A stretch of DNA of 43,465 nt from Sciscionella sediminilitoris (GTDB taxonomy: Bacteria; Actinomycetota; Actinomycetes; Mycobacteriales; Pseudonocardiaceae): NCBI RefSeq assembly GCF_000737195.2, contig NZ_JALM01000001.1, positions 1 to 43,465 on the forward strand, given 5' to 3'. The translations under genes and the position numbers were made by a program. Shown here piece by piece: positions 32,720-41,124 of this stretch. Under the pieces are notes generated by a model. The model was given only the letters and a program-made list of their open reading frames with translations. It made no database searches and had not been told where the DNA came from. Every line of letters starts with the position of its first letter. Position 1 is the stretch's first letter.

Positions 32720-34285
32720 TTATCGGCCGCGCGTCAACGCCGCGGCGACCAGATGCCCCGAACCGCCGCCGAGACCGGGGCCCGGATGCGTCGCGGCCCC
32801 GATGTGCCACAGCCCGCGCACCACCCCGGTGTGCCGCGCCGCCGAGGGCAGCGGCCGCCACAACAGGTTCTGGTCCAGTTCCGCCGAGCCACCATAGGGA
32901 TCCCCGGCCACGGCGTTGCGGTTCGCCGCCAGCAGATCCGGCGGGGCGAGCACGTCCATGCCGAGCACCTGCGCGCGCAGCCCCGGAGCGTGCACCGCGA
33001 TCCGGTCGAGCACCCGCTCGGCATAGGCCTTCGCGAGTTCCGGTGTCCACGGCCCCGCCGCCAGTTCCCCCGCCGCGTCCCCGCGCACCTCCCAGGGCAC
33101 TTCCTGCAGTTGCAGCCACAGGCTCGCCGCCCCCTCGGGCACCCGCCCCGGATCGAGCACGTACTGCTGCCCGACGACCACGGTCGGCTCACTGGGCAGC
33201 AGCCCGGCTTCCGCCTGCGCGCACGCGATACCGGTGCTCGCCGCGCCGTCGGAGACATGGATCAGCGGGGCGCGCCCGAGCAGTGCCTCGCGCCAGCGCG
33301 GCGGACCGGAGAGCGCCACATGGATCTGCATGGCCGCGCGGCCGGGGCGATACCGCGCCGCCTCGGTCCGTACCGGAGCGGGAACCTCGTGCGGGGCAAG
33401 GAGTTCACCGTAGAGCGCACCCGGACCGACCGAGGCCAGCACCGCACGCTTCGCGCGGATCGTCTGCCCGGCCACCCGCACCCCGATCGCGCGCCCGCGC
33501 CTGGTCAGGATGCGGTCCACCGGGCTCGCGCACCGCACGTGCACCCCGAGCGTGTCGAGCAGCCCGGTGAACGCCTCGACGAACCGCGCGGCCCCGCCCT
33601 CCACCAGCGGCATCCCGGTGCCGTGCAGGGTCGCGGCGAGCACCGGAAGCATGAACCCGCCGGAGGCACTGTCCGGGGCGAGCCCGGCGTGCAGCAGCCA
33701 CGGGGTCCACAGCCGGTCGACCTCCCAGCCGTCGAACTCCCTGCGTACCGCGGCGCGGCCACTGCTTGCCACCTCCCGGAGCAGCCGTTCGGCGCGGGAG
33801 GGCCTGCGCAGCAACGGCGCGGCGGTACGCAGTGCGCGCAGCGAACGCAGTTCCCCGCCGAGCAGCGCGCCCGCGACCGGTGCCACCTCGCCGAACCGCT
33901 CGAGCATGGCGAGATAGGCCTGCCGGTCGCGGGGCTGTTCGAACCCGGCGGCGGTGCGCTCCGGGTCACGGTGGGCGAACACCGCGTTCCCGTCCGCCCC
34001 GATGCTCGCGGTGATCAGCCCCTCGGTATTGCGATAGCGCAGCCCGTGCGCGTGCAACTCCTCGCCGAGCGCGGCATAGGCGGGCCCGGACACGAAAAGC
34101 GGATGCCAGGAGGAAAACGTGTCGTGCACATAACCGGGCAGGGTGCGCTGCTCGCTCGCGATGAACCCGCCGATCCGCTCGTTCGCCTCGAGCAGGGCGA
34201 CCGACCAACCGGCCTTCGCCAGTTCGGCCGCCGCGACCATTCCGTTGATCCCCGCCCCGATGACGACCGCGTCGAATTCGTCCAC
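32720..34285 (-). CDS. FAD-dependent oxidoreductase (phytoene dehydrogenase/PYROXD2-like)
   Basis: 521 residues from GTG 34285. The N-terminal dinucleotide-binding motif is VVIGAGINGMVAAAELAKAGWSVALLEANERIGG. The C-terminal closing segment is GLWHIGAATHPGPGLGGGSGHLVAAAL, the FAD-contact motif of phytoene-desaturase-like amine oxidases. It has no carotenoid genes around it and belongs to the general NAD(P)/FAD oxidoreductase group related to human PYROXD2. It lies 26 bases after the LigD-type gene and 54 bases before the LLM gene on the same strand, so it may be transcribed with either. The substrate is unknown. Confidence 0.88.
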   Translation of the reverse strand: MDEFDAVVIGAGINGMVAAAELAKAGWSVALLEANERIGGFIASEQRTLPGYVHDTFSSWHPLFVSGPAYAALGEELHAHGLRYRNTEGLITASIGADGNAVFAHRDPERTAAGFEQPRDRQAYLAMLERFGEVAPVAGALLGGELRSLRALRTAAPLLRRPSRAERLLREVASSGRAAVRREFDGWEVDRLWTPWLLHAGLAPDSASGGFMLPVLAATLHGTGMPLVEGGAARFVEAFTGLLDTLGVHVRCASPVDRILTRRGRAIGVRVAGQTIRAKRAVLASVGPGALYGELLAPHEVPAPVRTEAARYRPGRAAMQIHVALSGPPRWREALLGRAPLIHVSDGAASTGIACAQAEAGLLPSEPTVVVGQQYVLDPGRVPEGAASLWLQLQEVPWEVRGDAAGELAAGPWTPELAKAYAERVLDRIAVHAPGLRAQVLGMDVLAPPDLLAANRNAVAGDPYGGSAELDQNLLWRPLPSAARHTGVVRGLWHIGAATHPGPGLGGGSGHLVAAALTRGR

Positions 34286-34311
34286 GGCCGCAAAGCTATC
34301 CGAACACGCGG

Positions 34312-35202
34312 CTACTCGGAAGGCAGCGCGGCCCGGGAATCGTCCATTCCGGCCAGCAGGTCCCCGTGTTCGGCGAGCCGCTCGCGCACCTGTCCCGGAC
34401 CGAAGGCCAGGGGTTCACCGCGTTCCACCTCGGCCCAGCGCAACGGGGTGGACACGGCCGGTTCCGGGCGGGCGCGCAGCGAATAGGCCACGATCGTGGT
34501 CTTGGCCGGGTTGTTCTGGCTCCAGTCGATGAACACCCGGCCGGGACGCACCGCCTTCGTCATGGTCGCGGTGATCAACTCGGGATGACGCCCCGCGAGC
34601 CGTTCGGCGAGCCGCTTCGCGTACCGCGAGCTCTGCTTCTCCTCGGTCGCCGTGATCGGGACATAGAGCTGCATTCCCTTGGAGCCACTGGTTTTCGGGT
34701 ACGCGCACAGTCCGTCCCGGGCGAGCGCCTCGCGCAGCAGCACCGCGACCCGGCAGCACTCCACGATGCCGGCGGGCGCGCCCGGATCGAGGTCGAACAC
34801 CAGCTGATCCGGTACCCGCGCGCCCTCCCCGATCCGCCACTGCGGCACGTGCAGTTCGAGCGCGGCGAGGTTGGCCGCCCAGACCAGGGCGGGCAACTCC
34901 TCGAGGAACACGTACTCGGCCGTGCCGCTGCGAGTGGGAATCCGCGCGGTGCGTACCCATTCCGGAGCGTGGCGTGCCGCGTGCTTCTCGAAGAACCCCT
35001 CCCGGTCCGCCCCGTCCGGGAACCGCATCAGGGTCACCGGGCGTTCGGCGAGCCGCGGCAACAGAGCGTCGGCTACCGCGACGTAGTAGTCCAGCACATC
35101 GCGTTTGGTGAACCCGGTGTCCGGATAGAGCACCTTGTCAAGATTGGAAATGCGCAGTACACGCCCGCCGACGGAGACCGGAATATGCTCCGAGCCCATC
35201 AT
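34312..35202 (-). CDS. LigD-type NHEJ polymerase (PolDom), stand-alone
   Basis: 296 residues covering the polymerase/primase domain only. No ligase or nuclease domain is attached. Family landmarks: ISNLDKVLYPDTGFTKRDVLDYY, LELHVPQWR, the metal pair in LVFDLDPGAP, TSGSKGMQLYVPI and VFIDWSQNNPAKTTIVAYSLRARPEPAVSTPL with the third metal Asp. Such enzymes add ribonucleotides and fill gaps at broken ends during Ku-dependent joining. One detail: the family phrase SG(G/S)KGLH has Gln instead of His here (KGMQ). The start is ATGATG at 35202 with AAAAGGAG 5 bases upstream. It is divergent from ku (96-base gap), so the two are probably co-regulated. Confidence 0.9.
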   Translation of the reverse strand: MMGSEHIPVSVGGRVLRISNLDKVLYPDTGFTKRDVLDYYVAVADALLPRLAERPVTLMRFPDGADREGFFEKHAARHAPEWVRTARIPTRSGTAEYVFLEELPALVWAANLAALELHVPQWRIGEGARVPDQLVFDLDPGAPAGIVECCRVAVLLREALARDGLCAYPKTSGSKGMQLYVPITATEEKQSSRYAKRLAERLAGRHPELITATMTKAVRPGRVFIDWSQNNPAKTTIVAYSLRARPEPAVSTPLRWAEVERGEPLAFGPGQVRERLAEHGDLLAGMDDSRAALPSE

Positions 35203-35298
35203 CCGAACTCCTTTTCCCTCGGCGCTGACCTGCGAGAAAGGGTATCGTTTCGCAGGGAAGGGCACGATCATCGAGGCGAGAAGGGCGGGTGCACCCCC

Positions 35299-36087
35299 AT
35301 GCGGTCGATGTGGAAGGGCACGGTCTCGTTCGGCCTGGTCGCCATTCCGGTGCACCTCTACGCGGCCACCGAGAGCAAGACACCCTCGTTCCGGCAGGTG
35401 CACGCCGCGGACGGCGGGCGCATCTCCTACCGGCGCACCTGCTCGGTGGACGGGGCCGAGGTGCCCTACAGCGAGGTCGCGAAGGGGTACGAGACCGAGG
35501 ACGGTCAGATGATCGTGCTCACCGAGGAGGACCTGGCCAAGGTCCCGGTGCCCACCACGAAGGCGGTCGACGTGGTGGAGTTCGTGCCACTCGAATCCAT
35601 CGACCCGATCTACTTCGACAAGAGCTACTACCTCGAACCGCAGAAGATGGGCATCAAGCCCTATCTGCTGCTGCGCGACGCCCTGCACAAATCCGGCCAG
35701 GTCGCCATCGCGAAGATCGCCATCCGCAACCGCGAATCGCTCGCCGTGCTCCGGGTGCACGCGGACGTGCTGGTGCTCTCCACCATGTTGTGGCCGGACG
35801 AGGTGCGTAAACCCGAGTTCGACTTCCTGAACGAGCAGGCCCCGGAGATCCGCCCGCAGGAGCTGACCATGGCGGGCTCGCTGATCGACTCGATGGCCGA
35901 CGAGGTCTTCGACGCGCGCAAGTACACCGACGCCTACCGCGAGGCGCTCGAAGCGGTGATCGAGGCCAAGATCGAGGGCCGCGAGGTCACCGAGACCGAG
36001 CAGCAGCCGAGCGAACAGGTCGTCGATCTCATGGCCGCGCTCTCGGCCAGCGTGGACGCCGCCAAGCAGCAGAAAAAAGACGAATAG
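35299..36087 (+). CDS. ku: Non-homologous end-joining protein Ku
   Basis: 262 residues, close to the usual bacterial Ku length. It begins MRSMWKGTVSFGLVAIPVHLYAATE, almost the family consensus, continues with RTCSVDGAEVPYSEVAKGYETEDGQMIVLTEEDL and FDKSYYLEPQKMGIKPYLLLRDALHKSGQVAIAKIAIRNRE, and ends in a short basic, Lys/Gln-rich tail. Ku forms a homodimeric ring that binds DNA ends and recruits the LigD polymerase and a ligase. The start is ATG 35299. ATG 35308 is a possible internal start. It is divergent from the LigD-type polymerase gene. No ATP-dependent ligase is encoded in this window. Confidence 0.95.
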   Translation: MRSMWKGTVSFGLVAIPVHLYAATESKTPSFRQVHAADGGRISYRRTCSVDGAEVPYSEVAKGYETEDGQMIVLTEEDLAKVPVPTTKAVDVVEFVPLESIDPIYFDKSYYLEPQKMGIKPYLLLRDALHKSGQVAIAKIAIRNRESLAVLRVHADVLVLSTMLWPDEVRKPEFDFLNEQAPEIRPQELTMAGSLIDSMADEVFDARKYTDAYREALEAVIEAKIEGREVTETEQQPSEQVVDLMAALSASVDAAKQQKKDE

Positions 36088-36174
36088 TCATTGCCGAGCC
36101 CGCCTGCGCTCGTATACGATCCGGCGCGTCAGTGAAAACCTGGTCAGCGCCAGGCTGGTGGTGGAGTGTGCTGA

Positions 36175-36200
36175 CCGTATCCGTGCATGCGCGGATACGG
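36175..36200. promoter_or_regulatory. 9-bp inverted repeat upstream of the ATC-hydrolase gene
   Basis: CCGTATCCG (36175-36183) and CGGATACGG (36192-36200) are a perfect 9-bp inverted repeat around the 8-base loop TGCATGCG, ending 19 bases before the ATG. As RNA this would be a stable hairpin next to the ribosome site. As DNA it could be an operator. Confidence 0.5.
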
Positions 36201-36219
36201 ACACCATGAGGACAACCAC

Positions 36220-36831
36220 ATGCCAGAAAACGACCAGCTCATCTCTCTTTTCCGCGAACACATCGCGTCTTCGGCTCCATTGGACGAGATCGACGCGGCG
36301 GCCGCACGGATCGCTGAGGCCGTCGGGGGCTCCAGCCCGCACCTTCGGTTGACGGCCCTGGTAGCAGCGGCCTATCAGGTGTTGCTCCGCCGCATGCCGC
36401 GGCCCGATGCCCTGTCGCTGGTGGCCGAGGCGTTCCACGAACCGATGCGGCCGTACGTGCACGACGGCACCAGGGCCGCGCTCGATGCCGCCGAGGACCC
36501 GTTCACGGTCATCACCGAGATTTCCCGGGACCGCGAGGAGAACTACTTCGGCGCGGACTTCTCGTTCAGCCGGACCGAAGACTCCTCCCGGTACCTCGTC
36601 GATGTGCACCGATGCTTCTACGTGCACGTGCTCGGCCTCGCGGGCGTGCCGGAATTGGGCACGGTGTTCTGCGACTTCGACACGGCGTGGATCAGCGCGA
36701 TCGACCGGGACCGGCACGGCGTCGACTTCCGGCGTCCGACCACGATCGCCCGTGGTGGGACCACCTGCCGATTCCACTTTCTCCGGGTGGACCCCGGTCC
36801 TCAGCCGCGAACACGGATCGATCAGGGCTAG
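36220..36831 (+). CDS. L-2-amino-thiazoline-4-carboxylic acid hydrolase-family protein
   Basis: 203 residues. The ATC-hydrolase family pattern is seen in VDVHRCFYVHVLGLAGVPELGTVFCDFDTAWISAI followed by RPTTIARGGTTCRFHF (two Cys and the His/Phe tail). Members hydrolyse a cyclic thiazoline to S-carbamoyl-cysteine on a route to L-cysteine, but many relatives have unknown substrates. GAGGA lies 7 bases before ATG 36220. A longer in-frame ATG at 36187 sits inside the 36175-36200 hairpin and is less likely. The gene stands alone, between ku and the CMD/ECF41 pair. Confidence 0.8.
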   Translation: MPENDQLISLFREHIASSAPLDEIDAAAARIAEAVGGSSPHLRLTALVAAAYQVLLRRMPRPDALSLVAEAFHEPMRPYVHDGTRAALDAAEDPFTVITEISRDREENYFGADFSFSRTEDSSRYLVDVHRCFYVHVLGLAGVPELGTVFCDFDTAWISAIDRDRHGVDFRRPTTIARGGTTCRFHFLRVDPGPQPRTRIDQG

Positions 36832-36833
36832 CC

Positions 36834-36860
36834 TGTCACGTTTCCCGCGCCTCGCTTGTC
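36834..36860 (+). promoter_or_regulatory. ECF41-type promoter before the CMD gene
   Basis: TGTCACG (36834-36840), 16 bases, then TGTC (36857-36860). ECF41 target promoters, as I recall the published description, read TGTCACA-N16-CGTC and lie in front of the partner oxidoreductase/decarboxylase gene. This differs at two positions and sits 40 bases before the CMD ATG, where a self-regulated promoter is expected. Confidence 0.55.
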
Positions 36861-36900
36861 TGCACTGGCAACCGGCCAGAACCGAGCAAGGAGCGCGACC

Positions 36901-37473
36901 ATGCCCCGTATCTCCCTCGACCCACCCCGAAGCCTCGCCTACCGCGTCGGCACCTGGTACACCAAGCGCATGGCGGGCCGCGCGTTCGACTCGCTCAAGG
37001 CCGTCGCGCACAACCGGCGGGTGCTGTCCACCATGCTGATCACCGAGCAGCGGGTGACCAAGTGGCGCGCCCTCGACCCGAAGCTCAAGCACATGGCGCT
37101 GATGGTGTCCGCGGCCCGGATCGGCTGCGCCTGGTGCATCGACTTCGGCTACTGGGAGGCCGCCGAGCTCGGCATCGCGAACGAGAAGCTGCGCAAGATC
37201 GCGGACTGGCGGTCGAACCGGGACGCGTTCGCCGAGCTCGAACTGCTGGTGCTGGAATACGCGGAGGCGATGACCGCGACCCCGCCGCAGGTCGGTGATG
37301 GGCTTTCGGCGCGGCTCAAGGACCTGCTCGGCGAGGCGGGACTGGTGGAGCTGACCGCGATCGTCGCACTGGAGAACTTCCGCTCCCGGGTGAACAGCGC
37401 ATTCGGGCTGACCGGGCAGGGATTCTCCGACAACTGCGCGGTGCGCCCGGCCTACGATGATGCTCGTGGCTGA
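36901..37473 (+). CDS. Carboxymuconolactone decarboxylase (AhpD-like) family protein
   Basis: 190 residues. The CMD fold carries the redox pair in IGCAWCIDFGYWEA (CxxC plus the following acidic residue) with MALMVSAARIGCAWC before it, as in AhpD-like peroxidase/reductase relatives. AAGGAG lies 7 bases before ATG 36901. The gene overlaps the ECF41 sigma gene by 17 bases. CMD proteins are the most common partner of ECF41 sigma factors. The family may detoxify peroxides or reactive carbonyls, but its true substrate is unknown. Confidence 0.9.
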   Translation: MPRISLDPPRSLAYRVGTWYTKRMAGRAFDSLKAVAHNRRVLSTMLITEQRVTKWRALDPKLKHMALMVSAARIGCAWCIDFGYWEAAELGIANEKLRKIADWRSNRDAFAELELLVLEYAEAMTATPPQVGDGLSARLKDLLGEAGLVELTAIVALENFRSRVNSAFGLTGQGFSDNCAVRPAYDDARG

Positions 37474-38317
37474 CGTCTTCGAGGAGCACCGCGGGATGCT
37501 GTTCGGTATCGCCTACCGGCTGCTGGGCAGCGTGGCGGATGCCGAGGACATCGTGCAGGACGCCTGGCTGCGGTGGGCGAAGGTCACCGAACCGGTCGAG
37601 CATCCCAAGGCCTATCTTGCGCGCACGGTCACCAATCTGGCGATCAACCGGCTGCGCTCGGCCGCGGTCACCAGGGAGTCCTACGTCGGCCCCTGGTTGC
37701 CCGAACCCCTGGTCACCACGCCGGACGCCACCGATGGCGTGGAACTGGCCGAATCGGTCTCCCTGGCGATCATGGTCGTGCTCGAATCGCTTTCCCCGCT
37801 GGAGCGCGCGGTGTTCGTGCTGCACGAGGCGTTCGGCTTCGGCTACACCGAGATCGCGGGCATGCTCGACCGGTCCGCGGCGAGCGTGCGCCAGCTGGGC
37901 CACCGCGCCCACGAGCACGTGCAGGCCCGCCGCCCCCGGTACGAACCCGCCGAGCAGCAGCGCAAGGAACTCACCGAACGGTTCCTCAACGCGAGCGCGG
38001 GCGGGGACATCGCCGAGATGATGAGCGTGCTCGCCCCGGATGTCACGCTCGTCAGCGATGGCGGCGGCAAGCGCAGGGCCGCGCTGCGCCCGGTGCTCGG
38101 CGCCGACAAGGTCGCCCGCTTCATCCTCGGCGTCTGGCAGAAACTTCCGCCGTCTCCGGTGGTCAGCGGGGTACTGGTGAACGGGGCACCCGGGATCCTG
38201 GTCAGCGCGGGCGGCGAACCCGACACCGTGGCCTGCTTCGAGGTGGCCGCCGGCTTGGTCACCGAGATCAACGTGATCCGGAACCCGGACAAGTTGCGCC
38301 ACATCACAGCGATCTGA
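37457..38317 (+). CDS. ECF41-family sigma factor with SnoaL-like C-terminus
   Basis: 286 residues from ATG 37457. In-frame ATG 37460 and GTG 37466 are alternatives. The sigma region 2 text is LLGSVADAEDIVQDAWLRWAKV and region 4 is FGFGYTEIAGMLDRSAASVRQLGHRA. The C-terminal extension (about residues 170-286) is SnoaL-like. Three ECF41 signature motifs occur in order: WLPEP between the sigma regions, DGGGK in the extension and NPDKL at the end. Family knowledge: there is no classical anti-sigma, and the extension itself controls activity. The gene overlaps and follows the CMD gene, the standard ECF41 arrangement. Confidence 0.95.
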   Translation: MMLVADVFEEHRGMLFGIAYRLLGSVADAEDIVQDAWLRWAKVTEPVEHPKAYLARTVTNLAINRLRSAAVTRESYVGPWLPEPLVTTPDATDGVELAESVSLAIMVVLESLSPLERAVFVLHEAFGFGYTEIAGMLDRSAASVRQLGHRAHEHVQARRPRYEPAEQQRKELTERFLNASAGGDIAEMMSVLAPDVTLVSDGGGKRRAALRPVLGADKVARFILGVWQKLPPSPVVSGVLVNGAPGILVSAGGEPDTVACFEVAAGLVTEINVIRNPDKLRHITAI

Positions 38318-38329
38318 CTTGCCAAACCC

Positions 38330-38346
38330 ATACCTCCTAGGGGTAT
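38330..38346. promoter_or_regulatory. CsoR operator, distal site
   Basis: ATACCTCCTAGGGGTAT is a near-palindrome with the T-A-C-C...G-G-T-A edges and G/C tracts of CsoR binding sites. It is the mirror image, with one base difference, of the site at 38363-38379. Confidence 0.65.
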
Positions 38347-38362
38347 GTTCATGGTGACGGAC

Positions 38363-38379
38363 ATACCCCCAGGAGGTAT
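38363..38379. promoter_or_regulatory. CsoR operator, proximal site overlapping the csoR ribosome site
   Basis: ATACCCCCAGGAGGTAT ends two bases before the csoR ATG, so its AGGAGG is also the Shine-Dalgarno. A repressor bound here would sit at the 5' end of the mRNA coding unit. Centre-to-centre distance to the distal site is 33 bp. Confidence 0.65.
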
Positions 38380-38381
38380 CG

Positions 38382-38678
38382 ATGGCAGCCACCGAGCACC
38401 CCGGCTACGCCGAGAACAAAGCCGCCCACCTGCGCAGGCTCAAGCGCATCGAGGGTCAGGTCCGCGGTCTCGCGCGCATGGTCGAGGAGGACAAGTACTG
38501 CATCGACGTCCTCACCCAGGTCTCCGCAACCACACGTGCCCTGCAATCGGCTTCCCTCGCCCTGCTCGACGAGCACCTGCGCCACTGCGTCAGCGACGCG
38601 ATCTCGGGCGGCGGCGACGAGGCCGAGGAGAAGATCGCCGAAGCCAATGACGCGATCGCCCGGCTCGTCCGTTCCTAG
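38382..38678 (+). CDS. csoR: CsoR-family copper-sensing repressor
   Basis: 98 residues. All-helical CsoR/RcnR fold: HLRRLKRIEGQVRGLARMVEEDKYCIDVLTQVSA then ALLDEHLRHCV. The copper ligands Cys40, His65 and Cys69 (Mtb CsoR Cys36/His61/Cys65) are all present, with Tyr39 before the first. Cu(I) binding releases the repressor from DNA. The gene heads csoR-copZ-copA on the plus strand, with two operator-like sites in its promoter region (38330-38379). Nickel-sensing RcnR would have a different ligand set, so copper is favoured. Confidence 0.93.
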   Translation: MAATEHPGYAENKAAHLRRLKRIEGQVRGLARMVEEDKYCIDVLTQVSATTRALQSASLALLDEHLRHCVSDAISGGGDEAEEKIAEANDAIARLVRS

Positions 38679-38702
38679 AAATCTCCGAAAGGACGAACTC
38701 TC

Positions 38703-38909
38703 ATGAGCGAGCAAACCATCACCGTCACCGGGATGAGCTGCCAGCACTGCGTCAACGCGGTCACCGAAGAGGTCACCGAGATTCCGGGCGTCACCGGTGT
38801 CGAGGTGAACCTGGAGACCGGCGCGGTCACCGTGACGAGCGAGGCACCCGTTGCCGACTCCGCGCTCGCCGCCGCGATCGATGAGGCCGGCTACTCCATC
38901 AAGGGGTGA
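38703..38909 (+). CDS. copZ: CopZ-type copper chaperone
   Basis: 68 residues, a single heavy-metal-associated ferredoxin-like domain. The metal motif is GMSCQHCVNAV (MxCxxC), and the end DEAGYSIKG is typical of CopZ. It carries Cu(I) in the cytoplasm to the ATPase encoded just downstream and may pass copper to CsoR. It lies 24 bases after csoR and 6 bases before copA, with GAAAGGA upstream of the ATG, so it is the middle gene of the operon. Confidence 0.93.
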   Translation: MSEQTITVTGMSCQHCVNAVTEEVTEIPGVTGVEVNLETGAVTVTSEAPVADSALAAAIDEAGYSIKG

Positions 38910-38915
38910 GCCGCC

Positions 38916-41030
38916 GTGCAACGGGTCGAACTCTCCCTCGGCGGGATGACCTGTGCATCCTGCTCGACACGAATCGAGCGCAAGCTCAACAAGCTCGACG
39001 GCGTGCAGGCGACGGTGAACTTCGCCACCGAGAAGGCCACGGTCAGCTTCCCTGACTCGCTCGGGCCGGACCAGCTGATCGAGACGGTGGAGCAGACCGG
39101 CTACTCGGCGAGCCTCGATGCGGGCGAGACCGAGGACAAGCCGGACAACGGCCCACTGGTACGGCTCGCGGTCTCCGCCGCGTTCGCGATCCCGGTGGTC
39201 GTACTCGGCATGGTGCACGCGCTGCACTTCGACGGCTGGGCCTGGCTGGCGTTCGCGCTGACCACCCCGGTCGTGGTGTGGGGCGCGTGGCCGATCCACC
39301 TCGCCACGGTCACCAATCTCCGGCACGCCGCCGTCACCATGGACACCCTGATCACGGTCGGGGTGCTCGCCGCCTACGGGTTCTCCGTGGTCGGCCTGTT
39401 CACCGGGGCAGCGGAGAACTACTTCGAGGTCGCGGCCGGGGTGACCGTGTTCATCCTGGTCGGGCGTTATCTCGAGCACCGGGCGCGCAGCGGGGCCGGT
39501 TCCGCGCTGCGGGCACTGCTCGAACTGGGCGCCAAGGATGTGGCGGTACTGCGCGAGGGTACCGAACAGCGGGTCCCCATCGACTCGCTGCGGGCCGGTG
39601 AGCTGTTCGTGGTCCGGCCAGGTGAGAAGGTCGCCACCGACGGCGTGGTGGAATCCGGGGCCTCCGCGGTGGACGCCAGCATGCTGACCGGGGAATCGGT
39701 CCCGGTGGAGGTCACCGAGGGTGATTCGGTGGTCGGCGGGACGATCAATTCCTCGGGCACGCTGACCGTGCGGGCCACCGTGGTCGGCGCGGACACCCAG
39801 CTGGCGCAGCTGGCCAAGCTCGTCGCCGACGCGCAGGCGGGCAAGGCCAAGGTGCAACGGCTCGCCGACCGGGTCTCCGCGGTGTTCGTGCCCGCGGTGA
39901 TCGTCCTCGCGCTGCTCACCCTCGGGGCCTGGCTGGCCTTCGGTGGTTCGGTGGACGAGGCGTTCACCGCCGCGGTCGCCGTGCTGATCATCGCCTGCCC
40001 CTGCGCCCTCGGCCTCGCCACGCCGACCGCGCTGATGGCGGGCACCGGCCGGGGCGCGCAGCTGGGGATCCTGATCAAGGGTCCGCAGGTGCTCGAATCC
40101 ACCCGTGCCGTGGACACGATCGTGCTGGACAAGACGGGCACGGTCACCACGGGCCGGATGCGGGTGGTCGAGGTCAGCGGCACGCCGGAGACCCTGCGTA
40201 TCGCGGGCGCAATCGAGCACTCCAGCGCCCATCCGATCGCCCGCGCCATCACCGAGCACGCCACCCGCGAGCTCGGTGAACTGCCCGAACCGGCCGATTT
40301 CCGCAGCCTCGACGGGCTCGGGGTCAGCGGAACGGTGGACGGTGAGCGGGTGCTCGTCGGCAGGCCCGCCCTGCTGGCCGAGCACGAGATCGAGGTCCCC
40401 GCGGAGCTCGGCGAGGCCATGGATACCGCGCAGGCCAGCGGGCACACCCCGGTACTCGTGGCCAGGCAGGACAAGGCGATCGGCGTGGTGACCGTTGCGG
40501 ACACGGTGCGCCCGGAAGCCGCCGGTGCGATCGAGTCCTTCCGTGCGCTCGGCCTGTCCCCCGTACTGCTCACCGGGGACAACGAGCGGGCCGCCCGTAC
40601 CGTCGCCGCGGCGGTCGGGATTCCCGAGGTGATCGCCGAGGTCACTCCGGCGGGCAAGGTGGAAACGGTGCGCGCACTGCAGCAGCGGGGCCGCACGGTG
40701 GCCATGGTCGGTGACGGGGTCAACGACGCGGCCGCGCTCGCGGGTGCCGATCTCGGACTCGCGATCGGGACCGGGACCGATGCGGCGATCCAGGCCTCGG
40801 ACCTGACGATCGTGCGCGAGGACCTCGGTGCGGTGGCGGACGCGATCCGGCTCGCCCGGCGCACCCTCGCGATCATCAAGGGCAACCTGTTCTGGGCGTT
40901 CGCCTACAACATCTGCGCGCTGCCGATCGCGGCGCTCGGACTGCTCAACCCGATGATCGCGGGCGCGGCGATGGCGTTCTCCAGCGTGTTCGTGGTGACG
41001 AACAGCCTGCGACTGCGCCGGTTCAGCTAG
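38916..41030 (+). CDS. copA: Copper-exporting P-type ATPase
   Basis: 704 residues from GTG 38916. One N-terminal metal-binding domain ([19 protein letters not shown]), then the P1B-ATPase core: TGESVPVE (actuator), CPC in [15 protein letters not shown] in the transmembrane metal site, DKTGTVTTG with the phosphorylated Asp, HP in [10 protein letters not shown], and TGDN and [10 protein letters not shown] in the nucleotide-binding part. It ends with the helix text [36 protein letters not shown], with the N...YN and MxxSS residues of Cu(I)-type pumps. It exports Cu(I) across the inner membrane. Followed by a perfect terminator. Confidence 0.95.
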   Translation: MQRVELSLGGMTCASCSTRIERKLNKLDGVQATVNFATEKATVSFPDSLGPDQLIETVEQTGYSASLDAGETEDKPDNGPLVRLAVSAAFAIPVVVLGMVHALHFDGWAWLAFALTTPVVVWGAWPIHLATVTNLRHAAVTMDTLITVGVLAAYGFSVVGLFTGAAENYFEVAAGVTVFILVGRYLEHRARSGAGSALRALLELGAKDVAVLREGTEQRVPIDSLRAGELFVVRPGEKVATDGVVESGASAVDASMLTGESVPVEVTEGDSVVGGTINSSGTLTVRATVVGADTQLAQLAKLVADAQAGKAKVQRLADRVSAVFVPAVIVLALLTLGAWLAFGGSVDEAFTAAVAVLIIACPCALGLATPTALMAGTGRGAQLGILIKGPQVLESTRAVDTIVLDKTGTVTTGRMRVVEVSGTPETLRIAGAIEHSSAHPIARAITEHATRELGELPEPADFRSLDGLGVSGTVDGERVLVGRPALLAEHEIEVPAELGEAMDTAQASGHTPVLVARQDKAIGVVTVADTVRPEAAGAIESFRALGLSPVLLTGDNERAARTVAAAVGIPEVIAEVTPAGKVETVRALQQRGRTVAMVGDGVNDAAALAGADLGLAIGTGTDAAIQASDLTIVREDLGAVADAIRLARRTLAIIKGNLFWAFAYNICALPIAALGLLNPMIAGAAMAFSSVFVVTNSLRLRRFS

Positions 41031-41032
41031 TA

Positions 41033-41076
41033 GTTCCGCAACAGCCGGTTCCGCAACAGCCGGTGCTGCAACAGCG
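41033..41076. repeat. Three 15-nt tandem units after copA
   Basis: GTTCCGCAACAGCCG occurs twice in tandem (41033-41047, 41048-41062), followed by a degenerate third unit (41063-41076). The run begins three bases after the copA stop and ends at the terminator stem. The 15-base unit is a multiple of three and reads VPQQP in one frame, but no gene uses it here. Confidence 0.75.
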
Positions 41077-41108
41077 AAAGGCCCCGGACCGATCGGTCCG
41101 GGGCCTTT
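41077..41108. terminator. Perfect bidirectional terminator between copA and the L11-like gene
   Basis: A 32-base perfect palindrome (AAAGGCCCCGGACCGATCGG and its mirror) lies in the gap between the two convergent genes. A-run on one side and T-run on the other make it work for copA on the plus strand and for the L11-like gene on the minus strand. Confidence 0.9.
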
Positions 41109-41124
41109 CCGTGTCTGGCTGTGC

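Noticed and set aside
34312-35760. Longer N-terminus for the LigD-type polymerase
   Set aside because: The upstream in-frame stretch is antisense to ku. ATGATG at 35202 has AAAAGGAG upstream and begins where family members begin.
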